18,346 nucleotides of DNA from AC-32 sp963717725 (lineage in GTDB: Bacteria; Actinomycetota; Thermoleophilia; Gaiellales; Gaiellaceae), in the NCBI GenBank assembly GCA_963717725.1, contig CAVQWS010000021.1, positions 1-18,346 of the forward strand, read 5' to 3'. Both the position numbers and the translations under genes were made by a program. Every line of letters starts with the position of its first letter. Positions within the stretch are counted from its first letter, which is position 1. Shown here one piece after another: positions 7,874 through 14,109 of the stretch. The notes under the pieces are model-generated. The model saw nothing but the letters and a program-made list of their open reading frames with translations. It ran no database searches and was not told the DNA's origin.

Positions 7874-7887
7874 CGAACACATGTTCG
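7874..7887. promoter_or_regulatory. LexA (SOS) box 2, over the start codon
   Basis: CGAACACATGTTCG is a second full match to CGAACRNRYGTTYG, centred 25 bp downstream of box 1. It covers the predicted transcription start and contains the ATG start codon (7881-7883) of the LysM gene. Two sites imply tight repression and strong induction after DNA damage. Confidence 0.87.
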
Positions 7888-8129
7888 GAAAAGTACTCCT
7901 CATCGCAGCCCTGGCGCTCATCGCCTGGGCCGCGCTCGCCAGGGCCTCGCACGGAGCGGGGCCGGAGCAGCGCTACACGGTCAGGGCGGGCGACACGCTC
8001 TGGTCGATCGCGGTCAAGCACTACGCGGGCGACCCGCGCGACGCGATCTACCGGATCGACCACCGCAACCACCTGGGTGGCAGCCTGCTCGTCCCGGGTG
8101 AGCGGCTGGTGCTGCCCTCAGCCGGGTAG
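7881..8129 (+). CDS. SOS-regulated membrane-anchored LysM protein (YneA/ChiZ-like)
   Basis: This 82-residue protein has one N-terminal membrane segment (about residues 4-22). It is followed directly by a single LysM domain, about 32-79, with YTVRAGDTLWSIA at the start and LLVPGERLVLP at the end. LysM domains bind glycan chains of peptidoglycan. Small proteins of this build under LexA control, such as YneA of Bacillus and ChiZ of mycobacteria, halt cell division after DNA damage. They usually sit beside lexA; no lexA lies in this window. The two LexA boxes make the same role the leading idea here (inference). ATG 7881 is the only possible start and sits within LexA box 2. The 3' end overlaps the convergent gene by 12 bp. 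Confidence 0.9.
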   Translation: MFGKVLLIAALALIAWAALARASHGAGPEQRYTVRAGDTLWSIAVKHYAGDPRDAIYRIDHRNHLGGSLLVPGERLVLPSAG

Positions 8130-8561
8130 CGGCAGACCCGCGGTGTAGACGCGCTCGCCCGTGAAGAGCCGCCGCTCGCGGTCCCACGGGAAGAAGATCG
8201 TCACCTTCCAGGCGAGCCGCTCGCCGGTGGGCGGGACGCCGAGCCACTCGGCCTCGTGCGTGCCGGTCACGTCGGCCTCCTCGCAGACGCCCTGCGGGCC
8301 GATCACGATGTCGGTCAGGTCGAAGTGGATGTCGGGGAACGAGCCGAGCAGGCCGCCGTAGAAGCGGGCCGCGCCCTCGTGTCCCTCCCAGCGGTGGCCG
8401 GTCTGGACGAGCTCGTAGACGCAGTCGTCGGTGAGCGTGGCGAGCAGGCCCGGCAGGTCGCGGTTGTCCTCGGCGACGGAGTGGCGCTTCCAGAGCTCGC
8501 GGATCGCGTCGTGCTCGTCCTGCGAGGGCTCGCGGCGGATCAGCTCGCGGACATCGCTCAT
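8118..8561 (-). CDS. NTF2-like / SnoaL-like protein
   Basis: This 147-residue protein has the size and pattern of the NTF2-like (SnoaL/polyketide cyclase-like) cone fold. A helical N-terminus ending in HSVAEDNRDLPGLLATLTDDCVYE leads into WEGHEGAARFY and a series of strands with EAEWLGVPPTGERLAWKV. Such proteins may be enzymes, binding proteins or subunits; the function here is unknown. The ATG start is at 8559-8561, 90 bp from the divergent RNase Z gene, leaving room for two back-to-back promoters. The last 12 bp overlap the convergent LysM gene, so there is no space for a terminator between them and read-through antisense RNA is possible. Confidence 0.85.
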   Translation of the reverse strand: MSDVRELIRREPSQDEHDAIRELWKRHSVAEDNRDLPGLLATLTDDCVYELVQTGHRWEGHEGAARFYGGLLGSFPDIHFDLTDIVIGPQGVCEEADVTGTHEAEWLGVPPTGERLAWKVTIFFPWDRERRLFTGERVYTAGLPLPG

Positions 8562-8595
8562 TCGAGCGCGACTCTACTCAGACGGCCCGCTGGAT

Positions 8596-8616
8596 CCGGT
8601 GTCGGATCGGCACCGG
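8596..8616. promoter_or_regulatory. Inverted repeat between divergent genes
   Basis: CCGGTG and CACCGG arms are separated by 9 bp, extended by one more T-A pair (8595/8617) to 7-bp arms. The repeat lies in the 90-bp gap between the NTF2-like gene and rnz, where an operator for either promoter would sit. No regulator family is recognised, and the arms are GC-rich, so chance is possible. Confidence 0.3.
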
Positions 8617-8651
8617 AAAGGCTTGAGCTACCCGGAACTAGACTCCCAACC

Positions 8652-9647
8652 GTGGATCTCGACCTCGTCTTCTTCGGCACCTCGGGCTCCGTTCCGACGG
8701 CCCAGCGCGCCCCCTCGGCGCTCCTGCTGCGCCGGGGCGGCGAGCGGCTGCTGTTCGACTGCGGCGAGGGCACGCAGCGGCAGATGTTGCGCTCGACCGT
8801 CGGTCTCGTCGAGCTCCGCGAGGTGTTCATCTCTCACTTCCACGCCGACCACTACCTCGGCCTGCCCGGGATGCTCAAGACCTTCGCGCTCCGCGGTCGT
8901 GACCTTCCGCTGACGATCTACGGGCCGCGCGGGTTGAAGGAGCTGTTCGGGGCGCTGCGGCGGATCTTCGGGAAGCTGCCCTACCCACTCGAACTCGTGG
9001 AGCTGAAGCCCGGCGACGTGCTCGAGCGAGGCGACTACAACCTCGTCACCTTCCCGGTCGCGCACGCGGTGCAGTCGCTTGGCTTCGCGCTGGTCGAGCA
9101 CCCGCGGCCAGGGCGCTTCGACGTCGACGCGGCCGATACGCTCGGCGTGCCCAACGGGCCGGCGCGAGGGCTGCTGCAGGCCGGCGAGTCGATCACGCTC
9201 GAGGACGACCGCGTCGTCACCTCGGACGAGGTGCTGGGCCCGCCGCGCCCGGGGCGCAGGGTCGTGCTCAGCGGCGACACCGCGCCCTCGGCGTCGGTGC
9301 GGGAGGCGGCGCGCGGGGCGGAGGTGCTCGTCCACGAGGCGACGTTTCTGGAGGAGGAGCGCGAGCGCGCGCAGGAGACCGGGCACGCGACGGCGCTCGA
9401 GGCGGCGGAGCTCGCGCGTGAGGCGGAGGTCGGCCTGCTGGCGCTGACGCACCTCTCGAATCGCTACTTCGGGCCCGAGGCAGCCCGAGAGGCGCGTACC
9501 ATCTTCCCCGAGACCGTTGTGCCCAAGGACTTCGACGTCATCGACGTGCCGTTCCCCGAGCGGGGCTCGCCGCGCCTGGTCAAGGGCGGCGTGGCGCAGC
9601 AGCGCGAGGCGGAGCAGCCCGAGCCTGCGCCGGAGGCGGTCTCGTGA
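8652..9647 (+). CDS. rnz: Ribonuclease Z
   Basis: RNase Z is the metallo-beta-lactamase-fold endonuclease that cuts the 3' trailer from tRNA precursors lacking an encoded CCA. The zinc-binding motif HFHADH is at 62-67. Other ligands are H138 (FPVAHAV), D209 (SGDT) and H267 (LTHLS), and HEAT (228-231) and GHAT are the usual active-site elements. The 331 residues slightly exceed the usual 305-320 because of an acidic Gln/Glu/Pro-rich tail after about residue 311. GTG 8652 starts just before the first beta strand (DLDLVFFGTSGS); no other start codon lies close upstream. No Shine-Dalgarno is visible, so the mRNA may be leaderless. The tRNA-Arg of this window lacks CCA, consistent with a need for this enzyme. 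Confidence 0.95.
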   Translation: MDLDLVFFGTSGSVPTAQRAPSALLLRRGGERLLFDCGEGTQRQMLRSTVGLVELREVFISHFHADHYLGLPGMLKTFALRGRDLPLTIYGPRGLKELFGALRRIFGKLPYPLELVELKPGDVLERGDYNLVTFPVAHAVQSLGFALVEHPRPGRFDVDAADTLGVPNGPARGLLQAGESITLEDDRVVTSDEVLGPPRPGRRVVLSGDTAPSASVREAARGAEVLVHEATFLEEERERAQETGHATALEAAELAREAEVGLLALTHLSNRYFGPEAAREARTIFPETVVPKDFDVIDVPFPERGSPRLVKGGVAQQREAEQPEPAPEAVS

Positions 9648-9877
9648 GCTCACTCGTGCAGGTCGCGCTCGCCGAGACGGTGGCCGAGGCCGAGGAGATC
9701 GAGGCGATCCTGCGCAGCGCCGGGATCGAGCCCGAGCTCGAAAGCGCGGTCGACCACCACCCGCGCGAGGTCGACGACACGCCGCAGAAGGTGTTCGTCC
9801 GGGAGGACCAGCTGGAGGCCGCCCGGGACGCGATCGAATCGATGACCGAGCCCGACGATCCAATCGCCGACGCCTGA
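9644..9877 (+). CDS. DUF2007 family small protein (putative signal-transducing)
   Basis: This 77-residue protein has the DUF2007 build: an opening strand (LVQVALAETVAEAEEIEAILRSAGIEPEL), a middle strand with KVFVREDQLEAARDAIES, and a short acidic tail. The compact alpha/beta fold is often called a putative signal-transducing protein, but no biochemical role is established. GTG 9644 overlaps the RNase Z stop as GTGA, so the two are translationally coupled. The downstream methyltransferase frame follows at once, so the three are probably one transcript. Confidence 0.85.
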   Translation: MSSLVQVALAETVAEAEEIEAILRSAGIEPELESAVDHHPREVDDTPQKVFVREDQLEAARDAIESMTEPDDPIADA

Positions 9878-10592
9878 TTTCTCGAGCCGCGCTGCCGTCT
9901 ACGACCGGCTGCGCCCGTATGACGCAAACTCGCGCGAGGTCGCGGAGACGCTGATCCGCCAGGCCGACCTGACAGGCCGGCGCGTGCTCGACATCGGCTG
10001 CGGTACCGGCCGCTTCCTCGCCCAGCTGGCCGAGGTCGCGAAGGCCTGGGGCGTCGACCCCTCGCGGGAGATGCTGGAGGTCGCCCGCACACGCGCCGGC
10101 AGCGCGGGCCTGAAGCTCGGCTCGGCCGAGCAGCTGCCCTTCAAGGACGGCTGGTTCGAGCGGGCGACCATGTGGCTCGTCGCGCACCTGGTCGACCGGC
10201 CGCGCGCCTTCGCCGAGGCCGCGCGCGTGCTCGAGCCGGGCGGCCGTTTCGCCGTCGCCACTTTCGACCCGTCCTACTTCGAGTGGTTGTGGCTGAACGA
10301 GCTCTTCCCGTCGATGGAGCGGATCGACCGCGAGCGCTTCCCGACCGCCGACGACCTCACGGCCGAGCTCGCCGGGTTCACCGAGGTGCGTCTCACACGC
10401 CTCTCGCAAACCGGTTCACTGGCGCGCGAGGACGCACTCGAGCGGATCCGGGGCAAGCACATCTCGACCTTCGACCTGATCTCCGACGAGGAGTACGAGG
10501 CCGGCCTCGCGCGGGCCGAGCGCGAGCTTCCGGAGCGCGTCGACTACCGCGTCGAGTGGCTGCTGGCCGACGCCGTCCGGCCGAGCGTGTAG
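9858..10592 (+). CDS. Class I SAM-dependent methyltransferase (start uncertain)
   Basis: The protein has the class I methyltransferase fold. Motif I is VLDIGCGTGRF, followed by WGVDPSREMLEVAR (acidic residue for the SAM ribose), AEQLPFKDGWFE and a later LEPGGRFAVATF strand. It resembles small-molecule (UbiE/COQ5-like) methyltransferases; the substrate is unknown. The start is a problem. Recognisable protein sequence begins by about 9876 (DFSSRAAVYDRLRP), but no ATG, GTG or TTG lies in frame between the stop at 9843-9845 and GTG 9984. Starting at 9984 would remove the helix before motif I. I place the start at ATC 9858 only as a marker. Non-standard initiation, coupling to the DUF2007 stop, or a sequence error are all possible. 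Confidence 0.8.
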   Translation: MQSPTPDFSSRAAVYDRLRPYDANSREVAETLIRQADLTGRRVLDIGCGTGRFLAQLAEVAKAWGVDPSREMLEVARTRAGSAGLKLGSAEQLPFKDGWFERATMWLVAHLVDRPRAFAEAARVLEPGGRFAVATFDPSYFEWLWLNELFPSMERIDRERFPTADDLTAELAGFTEVRLTRLSQTGSLAREDALERIRGKHISTFDLISDEEYEAGLARAERELPERVDYRVEWLLADAVRPSV

Positions 10593-10613
10593 CGTCCCGC
10601 ACTGATCAGTACC

Positions 10614-10644
10614 CCTTTAACCCGGTCCCGTGAGGCTGGAAAGG
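10614..10644 (+). promoter_or_regulatory. PyrR-binding RNA hairpin over the pyrR Shine-Dalgarno
   Basis: The leader folds as CCTTT (10614-10618) with AAAGG (10640-10644), a 3-nt left bulge AAC, and an upper stem CCGG/CTGG (10622-10625/10636-10639). The loop TCCCGTGAGG closes it. Positions 10624-10637, GGTCCCGTGAGGCT, match the PyrR-binding consensus ARUCCNGNGAGGYU at all but the first base. The 3' strand contains most of AAAGGAG (10640-10646), the Shine-Dalgarno of the pyrR start at 10653. PyrR with bound UMP should stabilise the hairpin and block ribosome entry, as proposed for other actinobacteria. No terminator/antiterminator pair follows, so control looks translational. Confidence 0.85.
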
Positions 10645-10652
10645 AGTCGAAG

Positions 10653-11254
10653 GTGAGCACTGCCCTGAGCGCGCCCTGAGCGCGGACACCTCTGCGGCGA
10701 CGACTGTCCTCGATGCCGAGGCGATCTCGAAGGCGATCACGCGCATCGCGCACGAGATCGTCGAGGGCAACGCTGACCTCGCCAGGGTCGCCCTCGTCGG
10801 GATCCACACGCGCGGCGTGCCGATCGCGCAGCGCCTGCGCCGCCGGATCGAGGAGCTGAGCGGCACCGAGGTCGCCTTCGGCCAGCTGGACATCACCTTC
10901 CACCGCGACGACGTGCACGTGCGCGGCGGCGAGGCGCCGAGGCACCCACAGCCGCTCGTGCGCTCGACCACCCTCGACTTCCCGCTCGAGGGGATGACGG
11001 TCGTGCTCGTCGACGACGTCCTTTACACCGGCCGCACGATCCGCGCGGCCATCGACGCGCTCTTCGGCTACGGCCGTCCCGAGCGCGTGCAGCTGGCCGT
11101 GCTCGCCGACCGCGGCCACCGCGAGCTCCCCATCCGCCCGGATTACGTCGGCAAGAACCTGCCCACCGCCCGCGACGAGCGCATCCAGGTCGAGCTCGTC
11201 GAGGTGGACGAAATCGATCGCGTCCTGCTCGTCACGAAGGAGCCTCATGGGTGA
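10653..11254 (+). CDS. pyrR: PyrR pyrimidine operon regulator / uracil phosphoribosyltransferase, frameshifted near its start
   Basis: PyrR binds pyr mRNA in response to UMP and also has uracil phosphoribosyltransferase activity. The PRPP loop VVLVDDVLYTGRTIRAA and the motif ALVGIHTRGVPIAQRL are clear. Translation should start at GTG 10653, 6 nt after AGGAG. That frame reads only 8 codons (MSTALSAP) to TGA 10677. The rest of the protein lies in another frame because GCCCTGAGCGC is exactly duplicated at 10662-10683. Removing one copy gives one continuous 196-residue protein beginning MSTALSADTSAATTVLD. In the downstream frame the first ordinary start is GTG 10817, which would cut off about 50 essential residues. 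A CTG (10676) overlaps the TGA. The 3' end overlaps pyrB by 8 bp. Confidence 0.9.
10662..10683. repeat. Perfect 11-bp tandem duplication in pyrR
   Basis: GCCCTGAGCGC occurs twice, head to tail with no mismatch, at 10662-10672 and 10673-10683. Because 11 is not a multiple of three, it shifts the pyrR frame at codon 4. It could arise by slippage, be reversible, or be an assembly error. Confidence 0.95.
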
Positions 11255-12242
11255 AATCCATGTCATGCGGGAGGGCTATCTCCCGCCGAAGCAACCGCCG
11301 CGCCGGCATCTGATCTCGATCGGCGACCTCGAGCGAGAGGACGTCGAGCGGCTGCTGGCGACTGCGAAGAGCTTCTCGCGCTCGCTCGAGCGCGAGGTCA
11401 AGAAGCTGCCGACGCTGCGCGGCCGCACGGTCGTGAACGTCTTCTACGAGTCCTCGACGCGCACCTCGTCGAGCTTCGAGCTCGCCGCGAAGCGGCTGAG
11501 CGCTGACACGATGTCGATCAAAGCCGCCGGCTCATCGGTGGACAAGGGCGAGTCGCTGAAGGACACCGCGCTCACGCTCGGCGCCTACGACCCGGACGTG
11601 ATCGTGATCCGCCACCCGCAGATCGGCGCGCCGCAGCTCGTCGCGCGCTACACGGACGCGCACGTCGTCAACGCCGGCGACGGCAAGCACCAGCACCCGA
11701 CGCAGGCGCTGCTCGACCTCTACACGATCCAGGACGAGCTCGGCCGGATCGACGGTGTCCACGTGGCGATCGTCGGCGACGTGCTCCACTCGCGGGTCGC
11801 ACGCTCGAACGTGCAGGCGCTGGCGCTGATGGGCGCGAGGGTGACGCTCGTCGGGCCGCCGCCGCTGATCCCGCGCGGGATCGAGGCGATGGGCTGCGAG
11901 GTCTCGCACGAGATCGGCGCGATCGCCGACGCGGACGTCGTCTACGTCCTGCGCATGCAGCGCGAGCGGATGGCTGAGGGCGCCAACTACGTGCCCTCGC
12001 TGCGCGAGTACACCGAGCGCTGGGGCGTGACGCCGGAGCGGATCCGCCGGGGCCAGAAGGTGATGCACCCCGGCCCGATGAACCGCGGCGTCGAGATCGA
12101 CCCTCGGGTCGCCGACGCCGGCTCGGCGCTGATCGAGGCGCAGGTGCGCGCCGGCCTCGTCGTGCGGATGTCGGTGCTCTACGACCTGCTCACGACCGGG
12201 CCGGTCCCGGTCGAGGCCGCCGAGCCGCTGGAGGTGGCCTGA
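11247..12242 (+). CDS. pyrB: Aspartate carbamoyltransferase catalytic subunit
   Basis: PyrB joins carbamoyl phosphate and L-aspartate to N-carbamoyl-aspartate, the committed step of pyrimidine synthesis. The carbamoyl-phosphate loop STRTS is at 70-74, with the flexible-loop Lys at about 100 (SSVDKGES), HPTQALLDL at 150-158 and HPGPMNRG at 274-281. At 331 residues it is a little longer than usual, with about 20 extra N-terminal residues before HLISIGDL. ATG 11247 has AAGGAG 4 nt upstream; ATG 11265 is an in-frame alternative. It overlaps pyrR by 8 bp and its TGA overlaps the pyrC ATG by one base, so translation is coupled through the operon. No pyrI regulatory subunit gene is present. Confidence 0.97.
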   Translation: MGEIHVMREGYLPPKQPPRRHLISIGDLEREDVERLLATAKSFSRSLEREVKKLPTLRGRTVVNVFYESSTRTSSSFELAAKRLSADTMSIKAAGSSVDKGESLKDTALTLGAYDPDVIVIRHPQIGAPQLVARYTDAHVVNAGDGKHQHPTQALLDLYTIQDELGRIDGVHVAIVGDVLHSRVARSNVQALALMGARVTLVGPPPLIPRGIEAMGCEVSHEIGAIADADVVYVLRMQRERMAEGANYVPSLREYTERWGVTPERIRRGQKVMHPGPMNRGVEIDPRVADAGSALIEAQVRAGLVVRMSVLYDLLTTGPVPVEAAEPLEVA

Positions 12243-13543
12243 TGCTGTATGGCAAGCACGGCCGCAAGGACGATCTGGTGGTGCGTGGTGCGCGTGTGCT
12301 CGACCCTGCCGGAGGGGTGGACGCGGTGCTCGACGTCCGCGTCGACAAGGGCACGATCGCCGCGCTCGGCGAAAGGCTCGACGCCAACGGCCACCGCGTC
12401 CTCGACGGCGCCGGGCTCGTGCTCGCGCCGGCCTTCGTCGACCCGCACGTGCACCTGCGCGTGCCGGGCGGGGAGGACGAAGAGACGATCGCCTCGGGCA
12501 CCGAGGCCGCCGCGGCCGGCGGCTACTGCGCGATCCTCGCCATGCCGAACACCGATCCGGTCGTCGACTCGGCCGCGGTGCTCGGCTCACTGATCGAGGA
12601 CGCGAGGGCGCAGGCGGTGATCCCGGTCGGGTTCCTCGCCGCGATTACCCGCGGCCAGGACGGCGCCGAGCTGACCGAGATGGCCGAGCTCGCCGACCAG
12701 GGCGCGGCCGGCTTCACCGACGACGGTCGCCCGGTCGTCGCGCCGAGCCTGATGCGCCGCGCGCTCCAGTACCACGGCATCACCGGCCGGCGGCTCGCGC
12801 TGCACTGCGAGGAGCCGACGCTCTCGAAGGGCGGCCAGATGCACGAGGGCGCGGTCTCCGCCGAGCTCGGCTTCACCGGCTACCCGTCGGTGGCCGAGAG
12901 CCTGATGGTCGAGCGCGATCTCTCGCTCGCCGCCTATGAGGACGCGCCGCTCCATCTGCTGCACCTGTCGGCGCGGGAGTCGGTCAGCGCGCTACGGGCG
13001 GCGCAGGCGAAAGGCGTCGCAGCTAGCGCTGAAGTTACGCCGCACCACCTCTGCCTCACCGACGAGGCGGTGCGCTCGCTCGACTCGAACGTGAAGATGA
13101 ATCCGCCGCTCCGGTCCGCCGACGACCGCGCGGAGCTGATCGAAGGCCTGCGCGACGGCACGATCGCCTGCGTCGCCACCGATCACGCGCCGCACGCGCG
13201 GCACGAGAAGGAGGTCCCGTTCGAGGCGGCGCCCTTCGGCGTCACCGGTCTCGAGACCGCCTTCGGGGCGCTCTACACGCACCTCGTCGAGCCCGGCCTG
13301 CTGAAGCTCGAGACGCTGCTCGAGCGGATGTCCGCCGGGCCGGCCCGCGCCTACGGGCTGGAGGCGCCGCGGATCACGGTCGGCGCGCAGGCGAACCTCG
13401 TCCTGCTTGACACCGAGTCCGCGTGGCGAGTCGAGGAAGGCGGCTTCCGCTCGCGGTCGGCCAACTCGTGGCTGCTGGGGCAGACGCTCCGCGGCCGGCC
13501 GGTGCTGACGGTCGCGGCCGGAAAGATCGCGTTCGAAGCGTGA
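12242..13543 (+). CDS. pyrC: Dihydroorotase (type I)
   Basis: PyrC closes carbamoyl-aspartate to dihydroorotate. This 433-residue amidohydrolase has the metal motif DPHVHLR (67-73), an Asp pair in GFTDDGRPV (160/161), LHCEEP (H188), LHLSARE (H241) and ATDHAPH (catalytic D314). Length and motifs fit the type I dihydroorotases that act beside PyrB. The family's usual LREPG reads LRVPG here. The metal-bridging position appears as Asp rather than carboxylated Lys, as in several bacterial type I enzymes. ATG 12242 overlaps the pyrB stop (TGATG). Its own stop overlaps the next gene as GTGA. Confidence 0.96.
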   Translation: MLYGKHGRKDDLVVRGARVLDPAGGVDAVLDVRVDKGTIAALGERLDANGHRVLDGAGLVLAPAFVDPHVHLRVPGGEDEETIASGTEAAAAGGYCAILAMPNTDPVVDSAAVLGSLIEDARAQAVIPVGFLAAITRGQDGAELTEMAELADQGAAGFTDDGRPVVAPSLMRRALQYHGITGRRLALHCEEPTLSKGGQMHEGAVSAELGFTGYPSVAESLMVERDLSLAAYEDAPLHLLHLSARESVSALRAAQAKGVAASAEVTPHHLCLTDEAVRSLDSNVKMNPPLRSADDRAELIEGLRDGTIACVATDHAPHARHEKEVPFEAAPFGVTGLETAFGALYTHLVEPGLLKLETLLERMSAGPARAYGLEAPRITVGAQANLVLLDTESAWRVEEGGFRSRSANSWLLGQTLRGRPVLTVAAGKIAFEA

Positions 13544-14109
13544 TCGTCGTGGCGGACACCTACCTCGACGAGACAGCCGAGCGCTATCGATCGCGCGTCG
13601 TCGAGGCGATCGACGCGGAGATCGACGTGCTCGCGTCGTTCGTGCTCGGCTCCGGACTCGTCGGCGGCTACCGCCCAGGCGAGAGCGACCTCGACCTCGT
13701 GGCGGTCGTCGACCGACCGCTCGAGGGCGAGTCCCGGAGGCGCGCGATTGAGCGGATCGCCGCCCTTGAGCTGCCCGGGCGCCGGCTCGAGCTGGTCGTC
13801 TACGTTCACGGCCGCCAACCGCCAGCCTTCGACCTCAACCTCGAGGTCGACGACGAGGGTGTCCGCGAAGCGCCCGACGAGCACGAGCACTGGTTCGTGA
13901 TCGACGCGGCAATCGCTCAGGAGCGGATTCCGGAGTGGTCCGATTACTTCGAGCCGGTCTCGGAGGAGCGAACGCGCGCTGCCGTGGAGGAGTCGCTCGC
14001 CTGGTCGGCGGAGTGGCCGGGGCTTGAGTTCGCCCGGCTGAACGCGGCTCGTGCACGCCACTACCTCGAGCACGGCGAATGGATCTCGAAGCCGAAGGAG
14101 GAGCGATGA
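13540..14109 (+). CDS. AadA-like nucleotidyltransferase, shortened, inside the pyr operon
   Basis: This 189-residue protein resembles the aminoglycoside adenylyltransferase (ANT(3'')/AadA) type. The nucleotidyltransferase signature GSGLVGGYRPGESDLD (37-52) supplies the Gly-Ser and Asp-x-Asp, and LELVVYVH (E84) the third acidic residue. The end, ARHYLEHGEWISKPKEE, matches the region of AadA where about 70 further residues normally follow; here the stop overlaps carA (ATGA). The catalytic domain is complete and the helical C-terminal domain cut short. Resistance activity should not be assumed. GTG 13540 overlaps the pyrC stop, so the gene is tightly embedded between pyrC and carA. This is not a usual pyr operon member. 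Confidence 0.8.
   Translation: MIVVADTYLDETAERYRSRVVEAIDAEIDVLASFVLGSGLVGGYRPGESDLDLVAVVDRPLEGESRRRAIERIAALELPGRRLELVVYVHGRQPPAFDLNLEVDDEGVREAPDEHEHWFVIDAAIAQERIPEWSDYFEPVSEERTRAAVEESLAWSAEWPGLEFARLNAARARHYLEHGEWISKPKEER

Noticed and set aside
7856..8101. Alternative 81-codon frame starting in LexA box 1
   Set aside because: It is out of frame with the LysM domain and shows no domain of its own.
8623..8644. TTGAGC and TAGACT as an rnz promoter
   Set aside because: The spacing is only 10 bp, too short for a sigma70-type promoter.
8628..10409. 593-codon open frame on the minus strand opposite rnz, DUF2007 and the methyltransferase
   Set aside because: It is Arg/Glu/Leu-rich low-complexity sequence antisense to three well-supported genes; open antisense frames are expected at this GC content.
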